Source: Gammaproteobacteria bacterium (lineage in GTDB: Bacteria > Pseudomonadota > Gammaproteobacteria > Xanthomonadales > SZUA-36). From it: DNA of 64,000 bases. Of the stretch, positions 1-7,633 are shown one piece after another (position 1 is the first letter of the stretch; the number at the start of each line of letters is the position of its first letter). The DNA is taken from contig JAJRUM010000014.1 of NCBI GenBank assembly GCA_024277815.1, forward strand, positions 33,577-97,576, given 5' to 3'. The position numbers were made by a program, and so were the translations under genes. The notes beneath the pieces were generated by a model, which was given only the letters and a program-made list of their open reading frames with translations, was not told the DNA's origin and ran no database searches.

Positions 1-30
1 GGGTGGGCTGGCGATAATCAAATCCAGCAT
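1..30 (-). CDS. pilD: prepilin peptidase PilD, first codons only
   Basis: On the minus strand an ATG at 30-28 opens a frame reading M-L-D-L-I-I-A-S-P-P to the window edge. It begins 6 nt after the pilC stop. PilB-PilC-PilD is the usual order of type IV pilus assembly genes, and PilD proteins commonly start with a short hydrophobic segment of this kind. Only ten residues are visible, so the identification rests mainly on position. PilD would cleave and N-methylate the pilins encoded at 3.1-4.4 kb. Confidence 0.6.
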   Translation of the reverse strand, partial: MLDLIIASPP

Positions 31-36
31 GGATGT

Positions 37-1257
37 TTAAACAACAGCTGCCATTTTGAATATAGGCAGGTACATGGCAATAACCATGCTGCCGACGATA
101 CCGCCAATAAAGACGATAATCAGAGGCTCCAGCAGGCTTGATAAAGCATCCACGGAGTTATTGACATCTTCTTCATAGGCCTCGGCAACTTTCAGTAACA
201 TGGCATCCAACGAGCCTGCCTCTTCGCCAATGGCGGCCATCTGGATGACCATGCTTGGGAAAACATTGGTTTGCTGCATGGCAAGTTGGAGCTGGTGTCC
301 GACAGCAACGTCCTCGCGAATCCGCAAGGCGGCATCGTTGAAAACTGCGTTACCGGTAGCACCGCCAACAATCTGCAGCGCATCAACCAGTGGTACACCG
401 GCTGCGAAGGTGATGGCCAGCGTCCTGCAGAACCGGGCAATTGCGGACTTTTCCAGAATTTCCCCGACGATGGGTATTTTGAGAGATATGCGGTCGATCC
501 AGTGGCCAAAGCCCGGGAAGCGCTTGTTGGCCAGTATGAAGGCCACAACAACGGCAATGACGCCGGCCAGTACAAACAGTCCGTTCGAACGCAGCCAGCG
601 ACTGGCATCAATGATCGCCTGCGTGAAGGCGGGCAGGTCTGCGCCAAAACTGGCAAAAATATCTTCAAACTGGGGGATTACATAAATCAGCAGTATGGCA
701 GAGACCATGATCGCAACCCCCATGACGGCTATGGGGTAGTACAGGGCTTTCTTGATTTTCCCCTTGATGCTTTCAATGCGTTCTTTATAGGAGGCGATTT
801 CGTCCAGGATGGTGTCCAGCACACCAGCACTCTCGCCAGCCCTCACCAGATTGGTGTAGAGCTCGTCAAATTGCATCGGGTGGGCGCTGAAGGCTTCGTA
901 CAGGCTGCCACCGCCTTCGACCTCGTTGCGGACCTTTTCGACCAGCACGCGCATGCGCGGGTTTTTGACACCACCGGCAATGATTTGAAAAGAGGTTACC
1001 AACGGCACACCGGATTTCAGCATGGTTGCCAGTTGCCGGCTGAACACAGCAATCTCTTTTGGAGTGACCCGCCTGCCGGCTCCGCCAAACAGTGCCTTGG
1101 GCTTTTTCTTGATGCGTATAGGGCTGATGCCCTGGCGCCTTAATTCCGCCCGTACCAGACTGGGGTTTGAAGCAACGTGCTGGCCCTTGAGCTTGACGCC
1201 GCGTTTATCGCGGCCTTCCCAAATAAATGTAGTGGTATCTGATTGAGTGACAGCCAT
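37..1257 (-). CDS. pilC: type IV pilus inner membrane platform protein PilC
   Basis: 406 residues, the usual length for PilC/GspF proteins. It has two homologous T2SSF cytoplasmic domains (about residues 70-195 and 273-395), each followed by hydrophobic helices; the C-terminal segment ends in a membrane helix with the motif LPIF. PilC sits in the inner membrane and couples the PilB ATPase to pilin polymerisation. Its ATG lies 3 nt after the pilB stop, so the two are almost certainly co-transcribed, and pilD follows 6 nt downstream. The protein looks intact. Confidence 0.95.
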   Translation of the reverse strand: MAVTQSDTTTFIWEGRDKRGVKLKGQHVASNPSLVRAELRRQGISPIRIKKKPKALFGGAGRRVTPKEIAVFSRQLATMLKSGVPLVTSFQIIAGGVKNPRMRVLVEKVRNEVEGGGSLYEAFSAHPMQFDELYTNLVRAGESAGVLDTILDEIASYKERIESIKGKIKKALYYPIAVMGVAIMVSAILLIYVIPQFEDIFASFGADLPAFTQAIIDASRWLRSNGLFVLAGVIAVVVAFILANKRFPGFGHWIDRISLKIPIVGEILEKSAIARFCRTLAITFAAGVPLVDALQIVGGATGNAVFNDAALRIREDVAVGHQLQLAMQQTNVFPSMVIQMAAIGEEAGSLDAMLLKVAEAYEEDVNNSVDALSSLLEPLIIVFIGGIVGSMVIAMYLPIFKMAAVV

Positions 1258-1260
1258 AAC

Positions 1261-2976
1261 CTAGTCCTTGGTTACCCGGTTGATTTCAATGATATCGGTA
1301 ACGCCTTGCGCTACCTTGTTCAGGGCGGAGCGGCGTAAGTCATTTATACCTTCCTCCCTGGCTTGTTCGGCAATGCGCATGGCATTGCCATCTTCGAGTA
1401 CAATTTTACCAATTGCATCTGTAATCGGCATCACTTCAAATACACCTGACCGACCCCGGTAGCCCTCGTGGCAATCAGGACAGCCAACGGGTTTGAATAT
1501 CTTAAGGTCAGCGATTTCATCCTTGCCGTAGCCAGCCTGCATCAGCGCCTCGGCCGGCATATCGTCGGGTATTTTGCACTTATGCAGTCGCCGCAACAAA
1601 CGCTGGGCAATGACCAGGTTCACAGCGGAAGTAATGTTGTAGGTGGGTACCCCCATGTTCATCAGGCGGGTAATCGACTGTGGTGCGTCATTGGTATGTA
1701 GTGTCGAGAAAACCAGGTGGCCGGTTTGTGCGGCCTTGATGGCAATCTCGGCGGTTTCCAGGTCGCGGATTTCCCCTACCATGATGACATCCGGATCCTG
1801 TCGCAGGAAGGATCTCAGTGCCCGGGCGAAGGTCATGCCTTGCTTGGCATTTTGCTGCACCTGGTTAATGCCGACGACGCGAATTTCGACCGGATCTTCA
1901 ACCGTGGAGATATTACGCCCGTCATCGTTCAGAATATTCAGGGCTGTATAGAGGGTCACTGTTTTACCACTACCGGTCGGGCCGGTCACCAGGATCATGC
2001 CATAGGGCTTGAGTACAGAGTTGTGGAAAACATCCTGTTGTTGCTGTTCGAATCCAAGGCCTTCGATTCCCAGTTGGGTGGCGGCAGAGTCCAGGATTCT
2101 GAGTACAACCTTTTCGCCAAACATAATCGGGCAGGTTGAAACGCGGAAGTCGATTGATTTCCTGCGTGATAAATTCAATTTGATGCGCCCATCCTGGGGT
2201 ATCCGTTTTTCAGCAATGTCCAGTCCGGCCATGACTTTCAGGCGGGATGACAGCCGTCGCGACATCTGGATCGGCGGGCTGGCAACGGTGCTCAGGACGC
2301 CATCCAGGCGGTAGCGAATGCGATAACTGCTCTCGTAGGGCTCAAAATGTATGTCCGATGCGCCTTTCCTGATGGCATCCAGCAGCACTTTGTTAACGAA
2401 CCTTACTACCGGCGTCTCATCAACTGCCGAATCGGCTGAATCATCTCCAGCCTCCAAATCCCCATCCTGAAAATCTAAACCGTCCAGGCCATCATCATCT
2501 TCAAAGTCATCAAACACAGGGTTGGCTGAATTCAGTATGCGCTCTATCGCGTTTGTGAGCTGATCGACAACCACGATAACGGGCTCGACACGGAAGCCGG
2601 AGCTGAAAGATATGGCATCGATAACTTCCTGATCGGTCGGATCTGAGATACCAAGAAACAATGAGTTGCCGCGCAGGTACAAGGGTATCGCATTGTGTTT
2701 TTCGATCAGGTTTTCATCGACCAGGCTGACAGGCGCAAGCGCCAGATCCACAGCGCGAATGTCGATCGTGGGAATGCCGTATTCGGCAGAGGCGGCAGTC
2801 GCCAGAGCGACGGAATCCACACCCTTGTTCTTGATCATCCAGGCCAGTATGGTGAGGCCTTGGTCGGCCGCGTCTGTGCAGGCGTCAATGGCTGTCTGCT
2901 CTTCCATCAGACCTTCAGCCACGAGCCGGCGGGCAAAACCACGCAATTGGCTGGAGACTTTCCGTTCTGTGTTCAT
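1261..2976 (-). CDS. pilB: type IV pilus extension ATPase PilB
   Basis: 571 residues. An N-terminal MshEN-type domain (about 10-145) is followed by an acidic linker rich in D/E (155-185) and a GspE/PilT-class ATPase domain with Walker A GPTGSGKT at 332-339 and downstream Asp and His boxes. The ATPase powers pilus extension in the cytoplasm with PilC. The C-terminal zinc-finger region is unusual: typical PilB has CxxC twice, but here the first pair is reduced to a single Cys (C467, in RRLHKCK), while C499 and C502 remain. The ATG is preceded by GGGAG at suitable spacing. A stem-loop at 3092-3113 separates it from the upstream pilin gene. Confidence 0.95.
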   Translation of the reverse strand: MNTERKVSSQLRGFARRLVAEGLMEEQTAIDACTDAADQGLTILAWMIKNKGVDSVALATAASAEYGIPTIDIRAVDLALAPVSLVDENLIEKHNAIPLYLRGNSLFLGISDPTDQEVIDAISFSSGFRVEPVIVVVDQLTNAIERILNSANPVFDDFEDDDGLDGLDFQDGDLEAGDDSADSAVDETPVVRFVNKVLLDAIRKGASDIHFEPYESSYRIRYRLDGVLSTVASPPIQMSRRLSSRLKVMAGLDIAEKRIPQDGRIKLNLSRRKSIDFRVSTCPIMFGEKVVLRILDSAATQLGIEGLGFEQQQQDVFHNSVLKPYGMILVTGPTGSGKTVTLYTALNILNDDGRNISTVEDPVEIRVVGINQVQQNAKQGMTFARALRSFLRQDPDVIMVGEIRDLETAEIAIKAAQTGHLVFSTLHTNDAPQSITRLMNMGVPTYNITSAVNLVIAQRLLRRLHKCKIPDDMPAEALMQAGYGKDEIADLKIFKPVGCPDCHEGYRGRSGVFEVMPITDAIGKIVLEDGNAMRIAEQAREEGINDLRRSALNKVAQGVTDIIEINRVTKD

Positions 2977-3009
2977 ACGCGGGCCACTCCCTGTTCCCTT
3001 GATGCCTGT

Positions 3010-3038
3010 ATATAGAAATTATTGATAACGACGGTCAA
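3010..3038 (-). promoter_or_regulatory. candidate sigma-70 promoter for pilB-pilC-pilD
   Basis: Read on the minus strand: TTGACC (3038-3033), a 17-nt spacer, then CTATAT (3015-3010), about 35 nt upstream of the pilB ATG. It lies just after the terminator-like hairpin at 3092-3113, so pilBCD would be transcribed independently of the pilins. Motif-based only. Confidence 0.4.
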
Positions 3039-3091
3039 TTATACTTAATTATCACAGGTTTGCTGTAAATTACCGCATTTTAAAGAAAAAA

Positions 3092-3113
3092 GCCAACATG
3101 CGAGCATGCTGGC
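3092..3113 (-). terminator. intrinsic terminator after the second pilin gene
   Basis: A 10-bp stem (GCCAACATGC with GCATGCTGGC, one G-T pair) with a 2-nt loop, flanked by an A-run on one side and a T-run on the other. It could terminate in either direction; on the minus strand it would end transcription of the pilin paralogue before pilB. Confidence 0.7.
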
Positions 3114-3146
3114 TTTTTACTGTCAGTCCGGGATTAGCCTGAAAAC

Positions 3147-3617
3147 TCAGCCATCCTGGCACATAGAAGGCAGATACTTTAAATCTTCCAGCCGGGTGCT
3201 TCCCGGTGTGCACTTCCAGTCAATCTTGTTGGATGAAGTCACCGTAGGAACCAAAACCGGTGACACCTGTGACAAAACAGAATCTACAGCGGCTTCGTTA
3301 ACATCAATGGTGAAAGCACCCGTTGTGCTCTGGTAGTCGTCGATTGCGGTGCAATAGAAACTTGTGCCGGTGTCGTCCAGCAGGCCGGCAGCATGCAGGT
3401 CTGGCGGCCATGCGCCCAGAGATTGCCGGTATTCTGCAATTCCGGCAGTGGCCGCTGCTGCGCCGTTGACACACTCGGTGATCTTGGCGCGAATCTTGTA
3501 GTTGGAGTAAGCCGGTACGGCCAGTGCCAAAAGAATGCTGATAATAGCAAACGCAATCATCAGTTCAAGCAGTGTAAGCCACCCCCTGGCAGAACGATTT
3601 TGAATAACGCTTTGCAT
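3147..3617 (-). CDS. type IV pilin paralogue with abnormal processing site
   Basis: 156 residues from the ATG at 3617, which has a purine-rich stretch upstream; an in-frame extension to 3704 lacks pilin features. The N-terminal hydrophobic helix (LTLLELMIAFAIISILLAL) and a C-terminal disulphide-type ending (DWKCTPGS...LKYLPSMC) match the neighbouring PilA, so it looks like a tandem duplicate. The prepilin peptidase site is odd: it reads ARGWLTLLELM, with an extra Trp between Gly and the mature-like segment, so cleavage after Gly would put Glu at position 6 instead of 5. It may be a minor pilin, poorly processed, or decaying. No sigma-54 promoter was found upstream, unlike pilA. Confidence 0.8.
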   Translation of the reverse strand: MQSVIQNRSARGWLTLLELMIAFAIISILLALAVPAYSNYKIRAKITECVNGAAAATAGIAEYRQSLGAWPPDLHAAGLLDDTGTSFYCTAIDDYQSTTGAFTIDVNEAAVDSVLSQVSPVLVPTVTSSNKIDWKCTPGSTRLEDLKYLPSMCQDG

Positions 3618-3827
3618 CGTGAATTTCCATCCCCGCCTTCCTTTCAGATACTGTTTTCTGGCTGAATCAGTACCTGAACCACTGGGTTGTGTAGTGAAAC
3701 ACAACCACTTTTCCTTGTGCTAAGGCGGGTGATAACTTCCCCTGACGTGAGTATAAGCCAATAGAGGATATTTGTAAATATGGTGACTGGTTGCCATTAC
3801 CGGGGTCAAAATTCCGGGACAATAAAA

Positions 3828-3850
3828 AACCCCTGCCAAAAGCAGGGGTT
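3828..3850 (-). terminator. intrinsic terminator of pilA
   Basis: On the minus strand AACCCCTGC and GCAGGGGTT pair perfectly over 9 bp with a 5-nt loop, followed by a T-run (GTTTTTTATT). It lies about 35 nt after the pilA stop and should separate abundant pilA mRNA from the downstream pilin paralogue. Confidence 0.85.
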
Positions 3851-3885
3851 CTTTAGTTTCTTTACTAAGATTTAGCAGCTAAATC

Positions 3886-4350
3886 TTATGAAGAACGACA
3901 AGTTGAGGGCAGATACTTGTAATTGTCAGAGGCAGTATTGCCACGTGTGCACTGCCAATCTACGCCAGCGCCCGTAAGGAAAGTAGGCGTCAATACAGCT
4001 TCAATAGTGCCGGTGATGCTGGCATCGACACCAGGGTTTTCATCGACATTAACAGTGAACACACCGGCGGAGCCATAAGTTGTTGCATCACAGTACTGGG
4101 TGTCACCCGTAGTTGAAGTGATACCTGCTTCAGCAGCAGTAGACGGGTAACCACCTGTGGTTTCCCGATACTCGGAAATCTGCAGTTTAACCACCGCGGC
4201 GTTGTTAATACATTCTGCAACTTTGGCGCGAATGGTGTAATCCTGGTAGGCCGGTACGGCCAGTGCAACCAGAATGGCTACGATGGCGATAACGATCATC
4301 AGTTCGATCAGGGTAAAACCCTGTTGTACGTTACGTTTCATGTTTTTCAT
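3886..4350 (-). CDS. pilA: type IV major pilin PilA
   Basis: 154 residues. A short basic leader is followed by the canonical type III signal site [10 protein letters not shown], with Glu at position 5 of the mature protein, then a long hydrophobic helix and a globular domain ending in a Cys-bounded loop (WQCTRGN...YLPSTC). It is the main structural subunit of the pilus. GGAGGG lies 9 nt before the ATG; a second ATG three codons in is also possible. It has its own sigma-54 promoter and terminator, as expected for the most highly expressed pilus gene. The adjacent O-antigen-ligase-like gene may glycosylate it. Confidence 0.95.
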   Translation of the reverse strand: MKNMKRNVQQGFTLIELMIVIAIVAILVALAVPAYQDYTIRAKVAECINNAAVVKLQISEYRETTGGYPSTAAEAGITSTTGDTQYCDATTYGSAGVFTVNVDENPGVDASITGTIEAVLTPTFLTGAGVDWQCTRGNTASDNYKYLPSTCRSS

Positions 4351-4447
4351 TTTTCACTACCCTCCAATGGTTCTAATTGACAACCTGCCGAATGCAGGAC
4401 TGCCACCTTTGATCTCCTGATAACCCCTGAGATGCCTGAATATAGAT

Positions 4448-4462
4448 GCAACTTGTGTGCCA
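4448..4462 (-). promoter_or_regulatory. sigma-54 promoter of pilA
   Basis: The minus strand reads TGGCAC-ACAAG-TTGC (4462 to 4448), an exact match to the -24/-12 consensus TGGCAC-N5-TTGC with the preceding T and following A. Transcription would start near 4436, giving an 85-nt leader before the pilA ATG. RpoN and the enhancer-binding protein PilR are both encoded in this window. Confidence 0.9.
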
Positions 4463-4535
4463 AGCACAGAAAACCATATAAAACAGTGGTATATAAACAG
4501 GAGGTGGGTAGGAAGCAGGATAAGGACGTTCAAAT

Positions 4536-4560
4536 TGTCATAAAGTGACAAAAAGTGTCA
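4536..4560 (-). promoter_or_regulatory. probable PilR binding sites (TGTCA repeats)
   Basis: Three TGTCA-type pentamers occur at 10-nt intervals: TGTCA at 4536-4540, its inverse TGACA at 4546-4550, and TGTCA at 4556-4560. They lie about 75-100 nt upstream of the sigma-54 promoter, the usual distance for an enhancer-binding protein. Characterised PilR sites in Pseudomonas contain TGTC cores. The last repeat overlaps the stop codon of the upstream gene. Confidence 0.6.
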
Positions 4561-6135
4561 TGGCTGATCCTGCTTCTGGCTGTCAGAATAAATATATTTG
4601 CAGGCTCTGCCATCCTGCCAGAACCTGGGAACCATGGGGCCATAGGTGATTGAGTAGACGGTGCGTTCTTGTAGTTGCGGGAGTTCCTGGTATATGAACA
4701 ACAACTGTGCGAGGGAAAAGATGGTGCCGGCAACCAATACTGTACCGCCAAACAAGGTGCTCTGTTGCGCTCGAACCGCCTGCTGCAGATTCTTTTGCTG
4801 GTGGGTTGGTGTGTTGCTCAGGCTTAGTATCCAGCCTGCAATCAGTACCATCAAGACCTGGCTGGCTGGCATTATGAAGAGGCCACTAAGGCAGGCGTGG
4901 ATAAAGCCTGCTATCAGGCTGATGGCGAGCAGCGCCCGCAACATCGGCTCGGTCGAAGGGGGATCCTTGTCATCATCCGTATTTCCGGCCATGTACCTAA
5001 ATTGCATTAACAGCTTGAAACCCAGGCTCAGGATCAGGGCAACCACCAAGCCGAAAGCAATGATGCCCCATTCACCGAGAATCCGGAGCGGAAAACTGTG
5101 CGGGTGGGCCGGCAGGAATAAATTACTGTTACAAGCGTAGCGGGTCGGACCGGTGCCCAGTACCGGGTGCTCCATTGCATCTTCAATGGCCAGCCGCCAC
5201 AAGGTATTGCGGCCGGAAGAGTGGGCCATCGGCCGGCCGGCCGAATTGGCATAAAATGTACCTTGCCGGGCTTCCGGAAGCAGTGAGTTATTCAGGGCCA
5301 GAACGCCGCCATAAATCAATATGCCCGCCAGCAGGCCCGCCAGCTGGTAAACCAGCCAGTGTTTACGTTGGGCCGGCAGCCAAATCGCAATCACAGCCAT
5401 GGCAATGAAGAGGCTGAATACGGTACCGCGGGCGGCCAGCATGATGACCAGGAACCACTGTAAACCCAGTAAAGCCACGCAGGCGGTTTTGATCCAGCGC
5501 TTGCCTGGAAACAGCAGGGGCAAAATTGCCAATACAGGCAGAAACCAGGTTTGTAGCTGGTTATAGAAACGAGGGTGGGCAAAGCGAATCAGCGCCTGGT
5601 GGTAACTGAATTCTTTCCCTGCTACCCAGTTGGCAATGAAGCCCATTGATTCGACAGCAAAAACAGCAAAGCCCATGCTGGCCAGCAGCACGATGGCCCA
5701 GCGGTCAAAGGCGGCCCCAGCCAATTCCCGGCTGGCTGCGACTACGGCGATTGACGCCAGCAGAACAAACATCATCGAGACATCCAACAACGCGTAGGCA
5801 ACGTGATCCAGTCGCAGGGATGAAGCAATACCAATGGCAAAGAAAGCCAATAAGGTCACCCTGTCCGCTCTGGTAAGGCTGGCAATTTGTAGTTGGGCTT
5901 TGTAGCGCAGGGGGGCGTAGGCAAGGGTAAAGACCAGCAGTCCGGCGAGCAAGCCGAGCTGAGCCACGCGCTTGGTGTCAAAAACAGATAAAAACCCTGG
6001 GGGGTGGAATGCTGAGGTCAGAACAAGATACAGGCCCAGCGCGATAACGACAATGAGGGCGGGGACAGCGGGGGGAGGGCCGGCGAGGGCCGGGCCCGCT
6101 GCGCAGGGTGGTGGCTTACCCGTTTGCGGATTCAT
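4558..6135 (-). CDS. O-antigen ligase family membrane protein, probable pilin O-glycosyltransferase
   Basis: 525 residues with about a dozen hydrophobic segments and a large periplasmic loop (about 275-345) carrying the Wzy_C/WaaL-type features GRNTLWRLAIEDA and HPHS. These enzymes transfer an undecaprenyl-linked glycan in the periplasm, either to lipid A core (WaaL), to another chain (Wzy) or to protein (PilO/TfpO, PglL). Its position directly upstream of pilA, between pilA and pilR, resembles Pseudomonas pilA-tfpO loci, so pilin is the likely acceptor; this is inferred from context. The N-terminal tail is Pro/Ala-rich. Confidence 0.75.
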   Translation of the reverse strand: MNPQTGKPPPCAAGPALAGPPPAVPALIVVIALGLYLVLTSAFHPPGFLSVFDTKRVAQLGLLAGLLVFTLAYAPLRYKAQLQIASLTRADRVTLLAFFAIGIASSLRLDHVAYALLDVSMMFVLLASIAVVAASRELAGAAFDRWAIVLLASMGFAVFAVESMGFIANWVAGKEFSYHQALIRFAHPRFYNQLQTWFLPVLAILPLLFPGKRWIKTACVALLGLQWFLVIMLAARGTVFSLFIAMAVIAIWLPAQRKHWLVYQLAGLLAGILIYGGVLALNNSLLPEARQGTFYANSAGRPMAHSSGRNTLWRLAIEDAMEHPVLGTGPTRYACNSNLFLPAHPHSFPLRILGEWGIIAFGLVVALILSLGFKLLMQFRYMAGNTDDDKDPPSTEPMLRALLAISLIAGFIHACLSGLFIMPASQVLMVLIAGWILSLSNTPTHQQKNLQQAVRAQQSTLFGGTVLVAGTIFSLAQLLFIYQELPQLQERTVYSITYGPMVPRFWQDGRACKYIYSDSQKQDQP

Positions 6136-6179
6136 CAGCCGATTTTTGTCGCTGTCGTTAAGGGTACCACGATTGTTGC

Positions 6180-7559
6180 TTATTCAATATCGAACTTTTT
6201 CAGCTTGTAACGGAAAGAGCGGAAGCTGATACCCAGCAGCTCAGCTGCACGGGTTTTGTTGTAGCGTGTTTTCTCCAGCGCATCCTCGAGCATTTTCTTT
6301 TCAATATCCTCGATATAGGTATCGAGGGTTTGCTCATCGTCCCGGTCTGAAAGGGGCTGTTGCTCTGGTTCATTGACGGTGACCTGCTCCAGCATCAGGT
6401 CATCGACGTTAATGGTATTGTCTTCGCACATGGTGATGGCGCGCTGCAGGATATTAATCAGCTCCCTGACATTACCTGTGTAGTTATGGTGCTCCAGTGC
6501 CTGCATGGCTGCCGGTGAAATGACCGGCGCTGATTTTTCTTCCCATTGTTCGGATATTTCCTTCAGGAAGCGATTGGCAAGCTGCGCAATGTCATCCCTG
6601 CGGTCGCCGAGGCCCGGCATCGGGAGTTCGATGACATTGAGGCGGAAAAACAGGTCGCTGCGGAATTTGCCTTCCTCAACCAGTGGTCGTAACACCTGGT
6701 GTGACGCACTGAGTATGCGCACATCGACCGGTATTTCTTTGCGCGCACCGATCGGCAGCACAGCTTTCTCCTGGATGACCCGCAGTAGTTTGACCTGCAT
6801 ATGCAGCGGCAGGTCAGCCACCTCATCCAGCAACAAGGTACCACCGTCCGCTGCCTGAAACAGGCCTTCCTTGTCGGTGCCGGCACCGGTGAAACTGCCT
6901 TTCAGGTGGCCAAAAAATTCACTTTCCATTAATTCGGTCGGAATGGCACCACAGTTAACCGGCACGAATGGCTGGTCAGCGCGTGGACCGAGGTCGTGGA
7001 TCATCCGTGCCGCCAGTTCCTTGCCGGACCCTGACTGGCCGGAAATCATCACGGGAGCCTGGCTGCGGGCAAGTTTGTTGATCATGCTCTTGCACTTCTG
7101 GATAGCTTCGGACTGGCCTGTCAGTCTGTCCAGTCCACTTTTGATAAAAGGACTGTCCTCTTCAACCGCCAGTGCGTCCAGGTCCGGCTCATCTTTGCGC
7201 AGCTTCAACCCGGTGCTGACCAGCTTCCTCAATATCGACAGGTCAACCGGCTTGGAGACAAAATCGAATGCGCCGATTTTTAACGCCAGCACGGCATCCT
7301 CGACTTTCCCGTGAGCGGTAATGACGGCGGTTGGCAGTTGAGGGTATTTCTCAGCAATCTCAGCCACCAGGTCCAGACCATTGCCATCCGGCAAGCGCAT
7401 ATCTGTCAGGCAAAAACTGAAACTTTCTTCAGCCAGTGCGCGCCTGGCGGCCCCCAGATCCTCGGCGGTGGTCACGCGGAGCCCCATCCTGCTCAGGGTG
7501 AGGTCCAGCAATTCCCGGATATCGGGCTCATCATCAATGACTAGTACATGGTTCTGCAT
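6180..7559 (-). CDS. pilR: sigma-54-dependent response regulator PilR
   Basis: 459 residues in the classical NtrC layout: receiver domain with phospho-acceptor D53, AAA+ domain with Walker A GQSGSGKE at about 174-181, the sigma-54 contact loop in the form GSFTGA (221-226), a Walker B (LLLDEVADL), and a Fis-type helix-turn-helix at the C-terminus (ending RYKLKKFDIE). It activates RpoN-dependent pilA transcription when phosphorylated by PilS. It follows pilS by 74 nt on the same strand, and the pilA promoter here has matching upstream repeats. Confidence 0.93.
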   Translation of the reverse strand: MQNHVLVIDDEPDIRELLDLTLSRMGLRVTTAEDLGAARRALAEESFSFCLTDMRLPDGNGLDLVAEIAEKYPQLPTAVITAHGKVEDAVLALKIGAFDFVSKPVDLSILRKLVSTGLKLRKDEPDLDALAVEEDSPFIKSGLDRLTGQSEAIQKCKSMINKLARSQAPVMISGQSGSGKELAARMIHDLGPRADQPFVPVNCGAIPTELMESEFFGHLKGSFTGAGTDKEGLFQAADGGTLLLDEVADLPLHMQVKLLRVIQEKAVLPIGARKEIPVDVRILSASHQVLRPLVEEGKFRSDLFFRLNVIELPMPGLGDRRDDIAQLANRFLKEISEQWEEKSAPVISPAAMQALEHHNYTGNVRELINILQRAITMCEDNTINVDDLMLEQVTVNEPEQQPLSDRDDEQTLDTYIEDIEKKMLEDALEKTRYNKTRAAELLGISFRSFRYKLKKFDIE

Positions 7560-7633
7560 GGCTTGTGCTATTTTCCAGTTTGGTTCTCTGAGTGCTTAGT
7601 ATTTCCGGGTTCTCTGCATGGTTTTTGCAAATG

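Noticed and set aside
271..1143. Long open frame (290 codons) antisense to pilC
   Set aside because: It overlaps a clear pilC gene throughout and shows no domain; it is a codon-bias shadow.
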